From positions 7,465,615 to 7,529,614 of the forward strand of contig CAIIXF020000012.1 of assembly GCA_903813345.2 (NCBI GenBank): 64,000 nt of DNA, given 5' to 3'. The stretch's first letter is position 1. The number at the start of each line of letters is the position of its first letter. The notes under the pieces are model-generated. The model was not told the DNA's origin, ran no database searches, and saw only the letters and a program-made list of their open reading frames with translations. The translations under genes and the position numbers were made by a program. Positions 20,791 through 32,600 of the stretch are shown piece by piece. Origin of the DNA: Owenia fusiformis. Lineage: Eukaryota; Annelida; Polychaeta; Sabellida; Oweniidae.

Positions 20791-22239
20791 CATTTTGATA
20801 TATTTCATAAAGGCAAAGTCAAATGTCGCAGTGACCTTCTTAATAATTCACATTTTGTATATTTCTAATTTCATATTTTTTCCATATCTCAAGCCATGAA
20901 AAATTGAGTGGTATGATTAGGAAAAAAAGATCATTTGTAATGGTAATTCTGATAATATAATATTTGATTATTCATGATGATTAAAACAACATATCAAGAC
21001 CAGAGACATAAAATGATAAATTACCAGTCACCAATAAATATCATGATGTAATGCGAAAGAAACAAAATGTTATGAAAAATAGATGACTTATCAAAGAGTA
21101 AGGTACACAGACACAAAGTTTACAGTCTAAATTTCATAAAAATACCAGAAAATCGGACGCTTCATAAAATTTTTTGAGAGAGATATTAAAGGGTCAAAAT
21201 GACCTAAAAGAAAAATTTAAAGCTTTAGTTATAATCCAACTAAATTAATCTTACTTAATTAATCTACCTTAATTAATGTCATTGTGTTTCTTAGTTATTA
21301 CAATTCAATTTTTCTTGTGCCATAATCTAGCTTGATTAATCCGAGATAAAAATAAGCAGACAACAACTGGTCACTGTGTCCTTGAAATATCTTCAAGGTA
21401 TCGTTTTTTCTGAAATTGGACTGCCTGATAATTGCAAGAATATTACTGAATGAATTCAATGCCTCCAAACTTCAATTATTGATCAAGATGAGAAAAGGGG
21501 CAATCATCAAATGTCTAGTACAATACAAAATCCTACATTCAAATACACTTAGAATGAAATTTTAAGGAAGACCAATATAGCTGTCAAAGTAGGCACAAAA
21601 CAATGAATTTGTGATTAAACAGATCTTATTAGTGCACAAACTATGATATATTCTGATAGTGAGAGGGTAGGGTGATTCAGCCATTGTGAACCAGGGTAGG
21701 CAATGATTAGTGAGAACCTGCTTATGATGACATCTATAGATAGATTGAAAACATATATTTCAATACATTACCACCACGATTGAAACAAACATATGGAATA
21801 AAACACGAGGGAAACTCCAGAGGTGACCTTATCTTCAATGGATCTTTATGTAGAGGTGACCCTCATCCCTGATTGGTCAAATGACATAGGAAACAAAATG
21901 GTGGATTCAAAATTTTGTAAAAACGCTTCAATTAATACATTACTGAAATATTTACCAATACTATAGCTTGTTATTTCACATCAAGATCAAGAAAGATGTA
22001 AGGAATATGTTTATTTCCATTAAAACATCACATTGACGTATGGTATTCAGAAACTATATGGTGGAAATTTTGAGACAAACGAAGCTTGTAAGCAAGTGAG
22101 GTATGTATGGGGTCATCTCTAAACTCTGGGTTTTCCCTCCTCTGAGTAGGATGGAGTGCTCAATGGAAACATTAAACAAAATTATGATAGTAATATAAAA
22201 GTGAAACAAGGGCTTCAATCTGATGAAAATAATTCTTAC

Positions 22240-22329
22240 CTTTTCCAGTTCTTGTATTTTTTCCAAGAGATCAGCATTTTGTGATGTTAAATCCTGGTTT
22301 GCTAAGGACACATTTCCTAATTCTTTTTC
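22240..22329 (-). CDS. RIMBP: RIMBP homologue, coiled-coil exon (last one recognised)
   Basis: 90 bp, 30 codons, phase 0 at both ends. The acceptor is 'ttatttcag' (AG at 22330-22331) and the donor is GTAAG at 22235-22239. It encodes EKELGNVSLANQDLTSQN and then ADLLEKIQELEK, a leucine-rich heptad coiled coil. It follows the two 28-codon exons in frame. In vertebrate RIMBP1, as I recall it, the matching place has a similar Asn/Glu-rich coiled coil before the region leading to the first SH3 domain. By itself this exon is generic coiled coil; its assignment rests on position and phase. Confidence 0.8.
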
Positions 22330-22689
22330 CTGAAATAACAATTTTGTTCAGTTATATCTAACTTCACAGGGGAAGGAGGGTTATAATCTTCATCTGGTGG
22401 AGTGCTACATCCCCTAATGCAGAGAAATAAGCCTACTTGTTACAACTGATTTTTGGATGATTTATAGAGACAAAATAATCGACTGATTTTGTAAACTTCC
22501 TGTGTACAATTATATTCCTCAATTGACGGGATCCTCTCAAAATTTCAGAATTTACTCAAATTCCTGAACTGACAAACTGCAAAATCATTCACCATTTTTG
22601 ATGTTTCAGATTTTACAAAAGTGCATTTTTAGTAATACAATAGTGATATTTAAAAAAAAAAAACACTGGTTGCCTATACCCTGATACAG

Positions 22690-23340
22690 TAATACGGTGA
22701 GTAAACATTATATGCATTTTGCTTTTAATAGTACTAAGCTTATTTCTTTTAATATTAGAATAGTAAATACATTTATTATGCACCTCGTTAAAATACTCAA
22801 ATCTGATTGATTCTTAGTTGCTTGTAATTTGGCAATACTCTGCTCTTTTCTGAAAACTCCTGGATATTTTTTTAATATCTGACCCTTTCGAGAAAAAGGG
22901 TCGGATATTTTTTTCAATGTTTTTGCAACATTCCCGCTTCAGAGTTTTATTTCTTAATAACTGGAGTACTACTTAAAGCTTACATCTGAAACTGGCGGAA
23001 AATAGAAGAATAAAATGAACTTAATCAATCACAATTACTCTTATCATTCAAAAGTTACATATAATTCTGCAAGAACGTCTCGAATAAATAAAAATTAAAT
23101 TCCCGGGGCAAATATTTTCGTCCAGTGTAGCGAATAAACTGGCCTGAAGTCGTCTGAATTTTGAAAGAAAAAATAAATAAATGTCAAAATAATGTCAACT
23201 AAACGACAGTTTAAGCCTGTACTCCAGTAAGTACTCCACTTAACTTTGATTGGGAGGTGCATAATAAAACAAATACTGGATGATCAGGAGCTGGATATGG
23301 CCAGAATACCTATCCTCGAAAAAATATTGGGCTCGGCTGC
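22690..23340. other. Intron between RIMBP exons, with a short inverted repeat
   Basis: 'tttattatgcacctc' (about 22773-22787) recurs inverted near 23252-23266 and may mark the ends of an old MITE. Nothing else is recognisable. Confidence 0.3.
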
Positions 23341-23358
23341 CGCCTACTTATTACTTAC

Positions 23359-23442
23359 TATTTCAAGACATTTAGTTCTTTGAGCTTCTAATTCATTTTG
23401 GGTTTTTCTGCTTTCTTCTATTGTTTGTTGGGATTTAAATTC
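23359..23442 (-). CDS. RIMBP: RIMBP homologue, 28-residue coiled-coil exon (second of a pair)
   Basis: 84 bp = 28 codons = exactly four heptads, phase 0. The acceptor is 'ttttgtag' (AG at 23443-23444) and the donor is GTAAGT at 23353-23358. The peptide starts EFKSQQTIEESRKTQNELEA and ends QRTKCLEI. It resembles the preceding exon (23657-23740) in length, phase and the ending Q-(K/R)-T-K-C. The two probably arose by exon duplication. The intron between them is only 214 bp. Confidence 0.82.
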
Positions 23443-23656
23443 CTACAAAACAACACCAAAAAAATTATCACCAATGAACCATACAAGCAAATGTGATTAT
23501 GATATCAAATGAAAATATAGTTCAGTTACTTGTAACAGGTTGATTTTGATTTAGATTCTCAAAATAAAATAAAATAATTTAGTTTTCAAGTTACAGTCTG
23601 TACATTTAATTTCATGAAATAGGTTATTATTCAACAGGATGATATTTACAACTTAC

Positions 23657-23740
23657 TAGTTTTGCACATTTTGTCTTTTGGTTTTCTATTTCAGTTTTCA
23701 AACTCTCACATTCTATTCGCTTTTGAGTTGCTTCGAGTTC
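23657..23740 (-). CDS. RIMBP: RIMBP homologue, 28-residue coiled-coil exon (first of a pair)
   Basis: 84 bp, phase 0. The acceptor is 'ttattttcag' (AG at 23741-23742) and the donor is GTAAGT at 23651-23656. It encodes ELEATQKRIECESLKTEIEN and then QKTKCAKL. The K-R-x-E-C-E-S-L stretch is like the KKCESLE segment I recall from the vertebrate RIMBP1 coiled coil, which supports the family assignment. It is followed directly, in frame, by the paralogous exon at 23359-23442. Confidence 0.83.
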
Positions 23741-24097
23741 CTGAAAATAAAACACATAAATTCATACATATTTGTACGATATTCAAAAACAGTAACTTTT
23801 GATTAATTTTATGATGAATTCAAAATGTTTGTAACTATGTGTTCCTCACATTCTGTTTCCGTGGAAAACAAAAAATAGCTTACCCAAAAACAACAATGTA
23901 AGTCTAATATATTTTTATGAGCCATTCTGCGTTCCAAAATATATGACTGAACCTTTTTTAATCCCAAAGTGGCAATGACGATTTACGAGTTATAGTAATA
24001 TCTGATCTCTATGGCCGATGCCCTCCAAATGACAAGATTTAAAACAATGGATATGTAGAGATAATATATCCCTCGAGTAAAATGATATCGGGGTCAT

Positions 24098-24235
24098 GTT
24101 TCAACTGCGAAATAGAGTGGAAAAGAGTGGAATAAGCAAGGAATAAAGTAGCTAGATATGTAGCTAACACTCTAAATTGTATAGAAATGCAAGAAAATCA
24201 ACCAGTTTTGTGATAATTTAAGTGAAAAAATGTAA
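24098..24235 (+). repeat. Family D interspersed repeat
   Basis: Contains 'gtggaataagcaaggaataa', 'aacactctaaattgtatag' and 'aaatgcaagaaaatcaacca'. It lies in a RIMBP intron. Confidence 0.7.
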
Positions 24236-24559
24236 CGAGGGGGAAATTGTTGACAAGGATAGGCCACAATTGTTAATTAAGATCACACTCCTAATTGTGC
24301 AATTTTTCTTAAAAAATTGTTTTTGTTAAAATGGAATTGTTTGATTTTTGGAAATTCCTGCAATTTTAGCATTGAAAGTCCTGCCTATTTTCTCTATTTC
24401 ATGGTAATTTCTCTCATTTTGCACATTGAAAACATGACACTTTTCACAGGAGTCCATATTTGTTTGATCTAGTTAACACACATATTATTAGCTGGAAATT
24501 GTGTATCATATTTCTCAGTAATATCTCTAATAATTTGATATTACCAATGAGGAAAATTC

Positions 24560-24700
24560 TGTGTTTTACAATGAAAATGGAATAAAAAGAGTGGAATCAG
24601 CAAGGAATAAAGTAAACAGACATGTAGTTTGTGCTCTAAATTGTATAAAAATGCAAGAAATTCAAACATTTAATTCAAATTTTTGAGAGAATTTGAGAAA
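24560..24700 (+). repeat. Family D interspersed repeat
   Basis: Contains 'agagtggaatcagcaaggaa', 'gtgctctaaattgtataaa' and 'tcaaatttttgagagaattt'. Confidence 0.7.
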
Positions 24701-24837
24701 TAGATTAAGACCTTTGCGAATTTTAAAGCATAGGTAATAGACCTACAGGATATTGGGATATTTGTGCTATGCTGATGCATATAAAATGTCATGGTCCAAT
24801 GTTTTAAAATCAAAATTGGAATGGAAATGAGTAGAAT

Positions 24838-24935
24838 TTGTTACAGATACCAAATGCCAAACACCAACCACCGAACACCATCCAAAAAAGGTTTCAGACG
24901 GACAATATGTCACCACTTCTGGTGGTGATATAAAA
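24838..24935 (+). repeat. Family C repeat, 3' half
   Basis: 'tttgttacagataccaaatg' is followed by 'caccaaccaccgaacaccat' and the perfect hairpin ATGTCACCAC-ttct-GTGGTGATAT (one mismatch at the foot). Confidence 0.7.
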
Positions 24936-25362
24936 TTTGACAGAAATGAAATTGAAAATTTAGCATCAAACCAGTTACCCTGCAGCAAGAACAAGTAAAA
25001 TAGGATCAGGCTTGATAAAGAATAAAAATTGACTTAAAGAGAAAATTGACTAAAAGGCATTCTGACCCAGCATTCCAGAAATTACTGATATGCAACCCCC
25101 AGAGTAGGATAATTGCTAATAATGGCAACAATTCTAGATATTGAATATCATAAATTGTAGCTAGGAAGATTATCTAACCTTTTAGCCATACAATTTAAGG
25201 CCAATTACCCGTGCCCAGCAATAAATGTTCGATTTTCACCATTAAAATAATCTCGTCAAAAATGTTTCCGAAATTGAAAAATGGTATGCATATTTCTATA
25301 TCCTTGCCAGTAAGTACACTTACTAAAGAGAAGTCATATTTTTCACTTTATTTCTCTCTACA

Positions 25363-25500
25363 GTAAAACCTGTCTTAGTGAACAGCTCCCTCGAGTGAAC
25401 ACCTGTCTCTAGTGAACACCTCCCTCTTGTGAACACCTGTCTTAGTGAACACCTCTCTTTAGTGAACACCTGTCTCTAGTGGAAACCCTTACGACAACTG
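25363..25500. repeat. pogo-like family B fragment (left end)
   Basis: TA followed by CAGTAAAACCTGTCTTAGTG, then six 'tagtgaacacctgtctc'-like units of about 22 bp. No right terminus is visible. Confidence 0.6.
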
Positions 25501-26082
25501 CCGAACAACTACCGTACAGCCGTCACAGAGGAAATGTGACTGAGACTTTGACTTCATGCCAGTTTACTTTATTCCTTGCTGTTTATACTCTTTTTTATTA
25601 ACCATTTAATTTACAATGTACAAGGTGAAGAATATTTACCAAAAAATAAAAATGGCCACCTTTAAATTTACCCAGCATGCCCAAAAACTAATCACTTCTA
25701 GATCTTCATACCAGAATACATCCCTGGGACTTTTAAATCAATTGATTCTTGCTGGTGACATAAAAATCAATTTCAATTTTAAAGAATTTTAATTTGCATA
25801 TGGAGATGACATGTTTGATCAGTCCGCTCTAATGTCAGGAATTATACATAAATTTTATCTACTAGTGTCTCGGCCATAAACCTGTATATCCAAGACACTA
25901 TATCTTAACTACAAGTATTATATATCTAAACACTTTTTTCATTCAAAATATTGATCTGCCATGTACTTCCATATTCAAAACCTCAAAATGTGAACATTTG
26001 CCAATTCTAACACTTTTGCCTGATCACAGTGGCATTTAGAAAACTCTTACTGCAGCTTGGTTTATATTTATACTGTACTTAC

Positions 26083-26259
26083 ATATTTTTCTAATTGATG
26101 TAGTCGTGATTTCACTCGTTCAAGATCAAGCTGCAACACAACTTTTTCTTCGATGGAAGACTCAAGTTTTGATATATCTGACTGTAAAGTTTGATTTTTT
26201 TCCTCAAGTAAGTGGATTTTTGTGACATCATCTTCGTTGTGGGTTTTTTCTAAAGACAC
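26083..26259 (-). CDS. RIMBP: RIMBP homologue, coiled-coil exon
   Basis: 177 bp, 59 codons, phase 0. The acceptor is 'atttacag' (AG at 26260-26261) and the donor is GTAAGT at 26077-26082. The peptide begins VSLEKTHNEDDVTKIHLLEE and ends SRLHQLEKY. It has continuous heptads with Leu/Ile/Val at a and d positions and is the N-terminal member of the coiled-coil block completed by 23740, 23442 and 22329. The intron upstream on the minus strand is about 26 kb long unless the candidate micro-exon at 30243-30278 is real. Confidence 0.82.
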
Positions 26260-26768
26260 CTGTAAATATAGAACAAAAACGTGATAATTCTATCTATAAT
26301 TATATGAATTAAACAGTGACTTTATATAGTTATATATACGGTATACATATGTCTACTAGTTACTATAATTTGGCCATTAATAAATGAATATTATTGTACC
26401 ATTACGTAATAAAGCATAGTCATCTAAAAGTAAGAGAATTAAGCATAATCATATTCCAATTTGATCAAAATACTAAGTACCATTTATTTTTTATACTATA
26501 CAGGTATCATACATTTTTGGAGTATAAATCACAGCTTTTTATCCATATTTATAGATTTATTTATCTATTATTAGCACTATATAACAATATAAACATATTT
26601 TTGTAACAAACTATTTATGCCCAAATGTTATTATACAAATAGTGACTGTTATTGAGGGAAATAGTGCAAAATATTTTTCAAGAGGAATTATCCTGTCCAC
26701 AGACAATTTCCCAAGGCTGCAGGCGGATTTAAAGGCATTTTGCCTTTCAACTCCAATAATCTCACCTA

Positions 26769-26841
26769 TCGGGGAAGATAAAACGTACTAATGAGTGGTC
26801 ACATGACCTAACTGGTAATTAGTACATTTCATCTTCCCTGA
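26769..26841. repeat. Hairpin-forming inverted repeat
   Basis: The arms 26769-26792 and 26818-26841 pair at about 20 of 24 positions (tcggggaag...tactaat against attagtac...cttccctga). The loop contains the palindrome GGTCACATGACC. Confidence 0.6.
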
Positions 26842-26977
26842 TACCAGGGATTTAGGACTTCCTGGGAATTAGTTCATCTATTTCATATCATGTGACCATG
26901 AATAAGCCAATTAGTATGTAGAATACATAGGAGGTATATAATAAAACTAGATAATGGCAACTCCGCGGAGTAGCAAA

Positions 26978-27735
26978 TCCCAACGAACAAAATATCATTT
27001 ACCAAATTCAAATCAATTATACTCATTACTTTGGTTAAAATTGAAAAAATTAGATTTTAGAATTGCGAATTCCTGCGAATTCCTGCAAAGCAGCCATTTT
27101 GAATTTTCTGAGGTACAAATCTGAAAAATAATACCATAATTGTGATCTCCTCCAAAATTCCTTCAATTTGAGTACAATATAGCCATACTTTGAAGGGATC
27201 GAAAAATTATTGCGAAATCGTAAATTAGACGGCCATTTTGAATTTTACGAGGTTTGAATCAGAAAAAAGAGACAATATTTGCAATCTACTCTTAATTGTC
27301 TTTCATTTGAGTATAATAAAGCTATACTTCAGAAAGATCTAAAAATTAGCGAAAATTTCTGTTTTCCTGACCCCCCATACACAGCCTCTGGGGGCCAGGA
27401 TGAAAAACACAGAATATATGTGAAATAGATAAATGTTGTGAATATACTGCCAAAATTTCAAACAATAATATTAATTCCCTTGGTTTAGAATGAAAAATGT
27501 ATGATGTTTGCGAAAAAGTCCCGTCATTTCTAAAGCGGTGGCCATCTTGAAAATTTTTTTTTTGCGTAAAACTATTCACCAATATACATCTTTCCACTAA
27601 ATATGAAGAAAATCCGTCCACTAGTATTTGAGTTTTCTTCCAGACGGACGGACGGACGGATGGACAGACGGACTGACTGATGGACTGACGGACGGAGGGC
27701 TTCACTATATCCCTACCGAACTCTGTTCGTTGGGA
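26978..27735. mobile_element. Candidate MITE with TCCCAACGAACA ends and an ACGG-repeat tail
   Basis: A 12-bp terminal inverted repeat, TCCCAACGAACA at 26978-26989 and its exact complement at 27724-27735. The right part carries a (GACG)n-type stretch (27640-27697) that gives a spurious open frame of the PSVRPSV type. 'gccattttgaatttt' is repeated in the body. No target duplication is clear. Confidence 0.5.
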
Positions 27736-27830
27736 TAATGGAGTATATACATGTTTTGTATAAAGTACAAAAAAAGTAATAACTCTTTCTAATGCTCGAT
27801 ACTTAGGGTTAAATCACTCGTATGAAGGAG

Positions 27831-27975
27831 CAACAAGGCATTAACATGCAAAATATCACAACTTGCCATTTGTTACATACACTGACAGTCGAACACCAAC
27901 TGCCAAATGCTGAACACAATCCGCAAAAGATTGGAGACTTAACAATATGTAACCACATCTTGGGTGAACATAAAG
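27831..27975 (+). repeat. Family C interspersed repeat
   Basis: Starts 'caaggcattaacatgcaaaa', then 'acttgccatttgttac'. The 3' hairpin has decayed ('gtaaccacatcttgggtgaaca'). Confidence 0.65.
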
Positions 27976-28159
27976 GTCAGAAACTCCCATTTCTCATTTC
28001 TCAAACGTTCATTTTTTGATATGTGCTAACAGATTTTTAACAGAGAGGCAAGTAATTTTCCTAATTTTCAAGAGGAACAGCACCAAGGACTTCTGTTTTG
28101 ATACTGGAGAGATCACTATATTGACAAAATTATCAAAATCATGAGGATTGAAACGCACC

Positions 28160-28328
28160 CAGGGGTTTCATTAACAGCAGGCAACAGGCTATTTTCACTG
28201 ATTGTTTTCACAAAATTGCCTGTTGTTTTCAGGGACTTTCCAACTTTTCCATGTTAAATATGATTACCATTAATTTTGCCTGTTGTTTTCATTTATTTAG
28301 CTTGTGAGAAATTCTAGTGAAACCCCTG
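28160..28328 (+). mobile_element. MITE family E copy
   Basis: Ends CAGGGGTTTCATTA and TAGTGAAACCCCTG are inverted repeats. Internal 'gcaggcaacaggc' and 'gcctgttgttttcatttatt' match the copy at 42734. Flanking 5-mers are gcacc and acacc (4 of 5 match). Confidence 0.75.
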
Positions 28329-29005
28329 ACACCTGAGCTACAGTGCACATGTATAATCATTATAATTGTGCAAATAAGAATCACCTGCAAAATAGAAGAA
28401 ACCCTGTGGCACCACACAGTCAGCATTATTGATCAATACTATGACAACACAGCAATATAACAACAACAGTAATTATAGAACAATCCCTGGACCAATTCCC
28501 CATCATCTCTACCAAACCAGAAAGAATTTGTATGCATGTGGGATTGTTCCACGTTTAACTACCCAACTTCTGAAATAATCTTAAATACCCTTGACCTACA
28601 AAAATTGCATCGCAATTCATTTTACTAGATTTTCTCAATTTATTAATGCCAATATGTGTCCTATTTATAGAAATTATCTTTCAAAAGTAATATAAAGAAA
28701 GCTTACTGTATAGTGTACCTATTTAGAAAGCTTACTGTAAATTATACCTATTTAGAAAGCTTGCCTTATTGTACATTGCTATAAAATGAGATGAGTTGAC
28801 AAAAATGAAAAATATCCAAGCATCCAAGATTTCGTGAAGTGATCAAATTCAAAACCATACCATTAGAATGGACCACATAGACACATTCCTACAAGCTATA
28901 TCAAATATTAAATATAAGTAAATTAAATATTGATCTGGATTCTGGACCACACTCTCTGAGGTAAATTATTCTTATGTATCTCTAGATGAATATCTCTAAA
29001 TTAGA

Positions 29006-29359
29006 ATCTTGCATCAACTCCTACATTACCTCCCCCCTCATATATACGTCAATCTTCAATCGAGGCCATCTCTAATAAGAGCAATGACTTGTTTAAATCC
29101 AGGCATTGTGAAATGAGACTATGAAACTTGCATCAGTTCCCACATTACTATTACCTCCCCCCTCATGGTTACGTCAATCTTCAATCTAGGCCATCTCTGA
29201 TGAAAGCAATGCCTTGTTTAAATCTAGGCATTGTGAAATTAGACAATGAAACTTGCATCAGCTCCCACATTACTATTACCTCCCCCCTCATGTTTACGCC
29301 AATCGTTTCTTATTTCTCATTTCTAATGAGAGCAATGACTTGTTTGAATGTAGGCATGT
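29006..29359. repeat. Tandem repeat, three units of about 119-125 bp
   Basis: 'cttgcatca' starts at 29008, 29127 and 29252, each followed by 'acattac...acctcccccctca', 'caatcttcaat' and 'agcaatgacttgtttaaat'. Units differ by about 10 per cent. Confidence 0.75.
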
Positions 29360-29548
29360 AAAACGTAACTATGCATTGACATGACTATGTTACCCCTGGT
29401 GAGTTAATAAAGTGCTGATTGCTGACATCAGTTACAAAAAATAGTAGGCGGTGACATCTATGAATGTGGAATCTGCCGAATCAAACATTAGGCACAGTGA
29501 ACAATGGTGGTATCACGTGTGGAGATTACAGTCAAAATTGTTAAATTA

Positions 29549-29720
29549 CAGGTGTTTCACTAGAATTTCTCACAACAGGCTAAATAAATGAAAACAACAG
29601 GCAAAATTAATGGAAATCATAAATCTAACATGAAAAAATTGAAAAGTCCCTAAAAACAACAGGCGATTTTGTGAAAACAAATGGTGAAAATTGCCTGTTG
29701 CCTGCTGCTAATGAAACCCT
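29549..29720 (-). mobile_element. MITE family E copy, diverged, inverted
   Basis: 'ggtgtttcactagaatttct' at the left and 'ctgctgctaatgaaaccctt' at the right correspond to the two ends of the family in the opposite orientation. The right terminal CTG has been lost. Confidence 0.65.
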
Positions 29721-29739
29721 TAATTTTATACATATACGA

Positions 29740-29862
29740 GGCACTAACATGCAAAATGTCACCACCTTCCATTTGTTACAGCATGACGAATACCAACCAC
29801 CAAACACCATCCACAAAAAAAGTTGGGAACCATAAAATATGTCACTACATTTGGCTAGAATT
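29740..29862 (+). repeat. Family C interspersed repeat
   Basis: 'gcactaacatgcaaaatgtc', 'caccttccatttgttacag', 'taccaaccaccaaacaccat' and 'aaagttgggaacc'. The 3' hairpin is incomplete. Confidence 0.65.
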
Positions 29863-30242
29863 AATGAGCATACCCAAAATCATATTAATTCTAGAATCTA
29901 GATTGACATACCAAGAACCATCTCTAAAAATTTCAAATCAATTTGTGAAGTCATGTTTAGAATAGCACAAAAAATTAACAACCTGGATGATCAAACACCT
30001 GCCTAATAAACTGTGGTGACATAAGTATATTATATTGTTAATGGGCGTTTTAGACACATTCGGCCCACATTTCGTAATTGCTAACAAGCAGATCTCAAGC
30101 TTTCCAACGGTACCAAATTCGAGAATACATGTATGTTGCAACAGTACATTAAAGTACTTTCCTCACTTTCCTGAGACATCATTCTGACTTAACCTAATAC
30201 CCTTTCAATAAAAATGTGTAGTATCCTGAACTTGAAACCTAC

Positions 30243-30278
30243 CTTTTCCTCATTATTAACCCAGTTGCTATTAGAATC
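30243..30278 (-). CDS. Possible RIMBP micro-exon (weak candidate)
   Basis: 36 bp flanked by 'gagagcgcag' (AG at 30279-30280) and GTAGGT (30237-30242). It would encode DSNSNWVNNEEK and join its neighbours in phase 0, like every other exon of the gene. The acceptor lacks a pyrimidine tract and the peptide has no family-specific motif, so this may be chance. Confidence 0.25.
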
Positions 30279-30534
30279 CTGCGCTCTCCAATTTGAGATG
30301 AACATTTTAATTAACGTATTGAAACAGCACTTCTCGTGAAGAATTATCCAATTAGAAATGTCAAGTTTATTTCTTCTTCGAGTGAAACTCTTTAGAGCAA
30401 TTACTTGTTTTATGACAGTTTCATCTGAATATACTTCTATTAAATTCTAATTCTCCATTTGTTTCTAGAAAAACCTCGTAAGTAATATTCTCTGATCAGA
30501 TTTCCTAAAAATACTTCTTTATCATCAATCATTT

Positions 30535-30830
30535 AAGCTATGCTTTACTTGCATTTTTTGCATGCAATTCTTCAATAGCATTTGCATAATTGGCCTAAAA
30601 TGACATAAATCTATAAGTTTTGTATAATAAATATCTACATGTGTTTATTTCAACTTTTCATATTCAATTTCTGCATTCAATTCTCCAACAGCATCTGCAT
30701 AATTTTCCGAAAACTGCACAAATCTTTTTTTCAAATAAATAGCTATGCTTTTTGACTTATTCCATTTCTGCTTGCAATTCTTCAATAATTTCTGCATATT
30801 TTGCCGAAAATTACATTATCTATAAAATTC
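30535..30830 (-). repeat. Three diverged tandem copies of a coiled-coil-like segment
   Basis: Copies at about 30535-30615, 30653-30715 and 30748-30830. On the minus strand each contains an open stretch of 14-20 codons of the form YA-x-A/I-I/V-x-E-L-x-A (for example AKYAEIIEELQAEME). Copies 1 and 3 then run into stops and the splice sites are poor, so I record a repeat rather than exons. Confidence 0.55.
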
Positions 30831-31527
30831 CATTGAATTAATAAGTACATTTAAGTATGCTTCTTAAACTAATTCGATGCTTCTTTAATTAATCATAGTC
30901 CAGCTAATTTTCTAACACCTTAAGTGAAGAATAATTCCAGTAAACTGTTAAGATCCTAAAATGTTCCCCCAAAATCAATGGATAATACATCCCCCAAAGA
31001 AATATCAATACACAACTTAACTACCCCCGAAAAAAGAGTGACAACATTTATGATTTCAAAATGAAAATAAACAAGTAAAGAAGACTTAGGAAGGATTATA
31101 ATAAACAGAACGATCATAAATTTCTAAATTGTAAGCAAACACAGAAGCCCGTTAAAATTTGTAATAGAAACGGGGTACATTTAGCATTATCTGGGGTATA
31201 TTATTCATCAGGGGTGTCTAAATCTTTATTGACCCTTGATATAAACAAGTATTGACTCCTAAGAAGCAATGTGTTCTACGCGATATCAATGTTTTCAAAT
31301 ATTTGGATGTTTCCGATAATTTCTCATATTTGACAAATTTTGAAATTTCGGCATATACCATAATTTTAATTGCTCGTATAAAAACTAATACTAGAGATAA
31401 AATATATTGTTTGTGTTATTTATACACATGAAGAAATGAAATATATTGGAAAATTTATGGAATTGTGTACAGAACCCGTGTGAGAACAATCATGTCTATT
31501 TCCTATTGTTCTGTAAAGTTGGAATGG

Positions 31528-31645
31528 ACTGTATCATTTTCTTGGATTTCTATATAATTTAGAGTGTTGACTACATGCCTGTTTACTTTATTCCTTGCTA
31601 CTTCCTCTATTTTCCTCTCTATTTTGCATTTCAAAACATGACCAA
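31528..31645 (-). repeat. Family D interspersed repeat
   Basis: 'tttctatataatttagagtg', then TTGACTACATGCCTG and 'ctattttgcatttcaaaaca'. Confidence 0.7.
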
Positions 31646-31734
31646 CTGAAATGTTCCTTTTGGGTAATTGTTGACACTGATTATATTGCTTACCTATATA
31701 TCTCCATAAAACATTCCCAAAGTCCTGCCTTTTG

Positions 31735-31870
31735 CGCTAAATATCTCCATAAAATTTGAATAAACGGCTTAATTTTTTTGCATTTTCATACAATTTAGAG
31801 TCTAAGCTACGACCCTGTTTATTTATTTCCTCGTTTATTCCACCGTTTCATCCAATTTTTCCGTTTTAAA
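31735..31870 (-). repeat. Family D interspersed repeat, diverged
   Basis: 'aaaatttgaataaacggc', 'catacaatttagagt', 'cctcgtttattccacc' and 'ccgttttaaaacgatacc' follow the family order. Confidence 0.6.
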
Positions 31871-32099
31871 ACGATACCTCCTCATACTTTATTTGCCGGT
31901 CTGCTTACAGTAGGTGACAAGAAATCAATATGGCAAACTATTCTGTTGTTCTAAAGGAGTCTCCAGGGCACTATCAGATATAGTTATAAATCATGTTCTT
32001 CTATTTAAAAAGGTGTTAATTGTAAGGTGTTGACAAGGAGGGTCTCCCTATGAAGAATAATTATATGTTGATCATAATTATACCACAGAGCATGGAGAA

Positions 32100-32600
32100 G
32101 ATCTCATTTTATAGTATGGGTCCAATTATCTAGAGAGCATCTCTATTAAAACAACAAACACTCGTCTATTGTGAGTTACATATCATGTGAATACATCTCT
32201 CAAAACAACCCTATAGCAAACATCTCTCCAGTGAACACTTTCGGATGATAATATGCAACTGTATGATGAATCTCTTCATCAATGAACAATAATCTGATGA
32301 ACATCTTTTATAAATGAACATTTTTCTAGTTAACATTGTTTATTTACGAATACTTCTCTAGTGAACACCTAGTTCTAGAATACCACACTCTTGTGAAAAA
32401 CCCGTCCTTCTTCGATGAACAGATTTGTAGAAATACATAGTATACATACAAAACTGAGGACCAGTGCTCAAGTTATGTACAAGGCAACCCAGTTTCAAGC
32501 TTGACAAAAATCCTAATGTTTTTTTGTCAAGGGATTGTAAACACCCTTCAGCGAACACATCTTTCTGGTGAACACCTTTACCTCCCTCTAATAATAAACA
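32100..32600. repeat. Degenerate family B-like 'agtgaacacc' units
   Basis: Short 'ctctagtgaacacct' and 'gatgaacatctttt' units recur about ten times without clear termini. Probably an old, expanded pogo-like MITE interior. Confidence 0.4.

Larger units (their letters stand above)
18950..22239. other. Presumed intron sequence after the last recognised RIMBP exon
   Basis: Contains a possible family C scrap (about 18990-19015, 'aaggcattaacatg') and family D copies (20112-20258 plus, 20642-20790 minus). I looked for the next RIMBP coiled-coil or SH3 exon on the minus strand and did not find one. Confidence 0.45.

Noticed and set aside
22054-22239. Downstream extension of the frame after the 22240 exon
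   Set aside because: A GTAAG donor ends the exon at 22240 and the following residues (IIFIRLKPLFHFYI...) lose the coiled-coil pattern.
27346-27705. Minus-strand frame of 119 codons with a PSVRPSV-type N-terminus
   Set aside because: It is produced by the (GACG)n simple repeat inside a MITE and has no domain.
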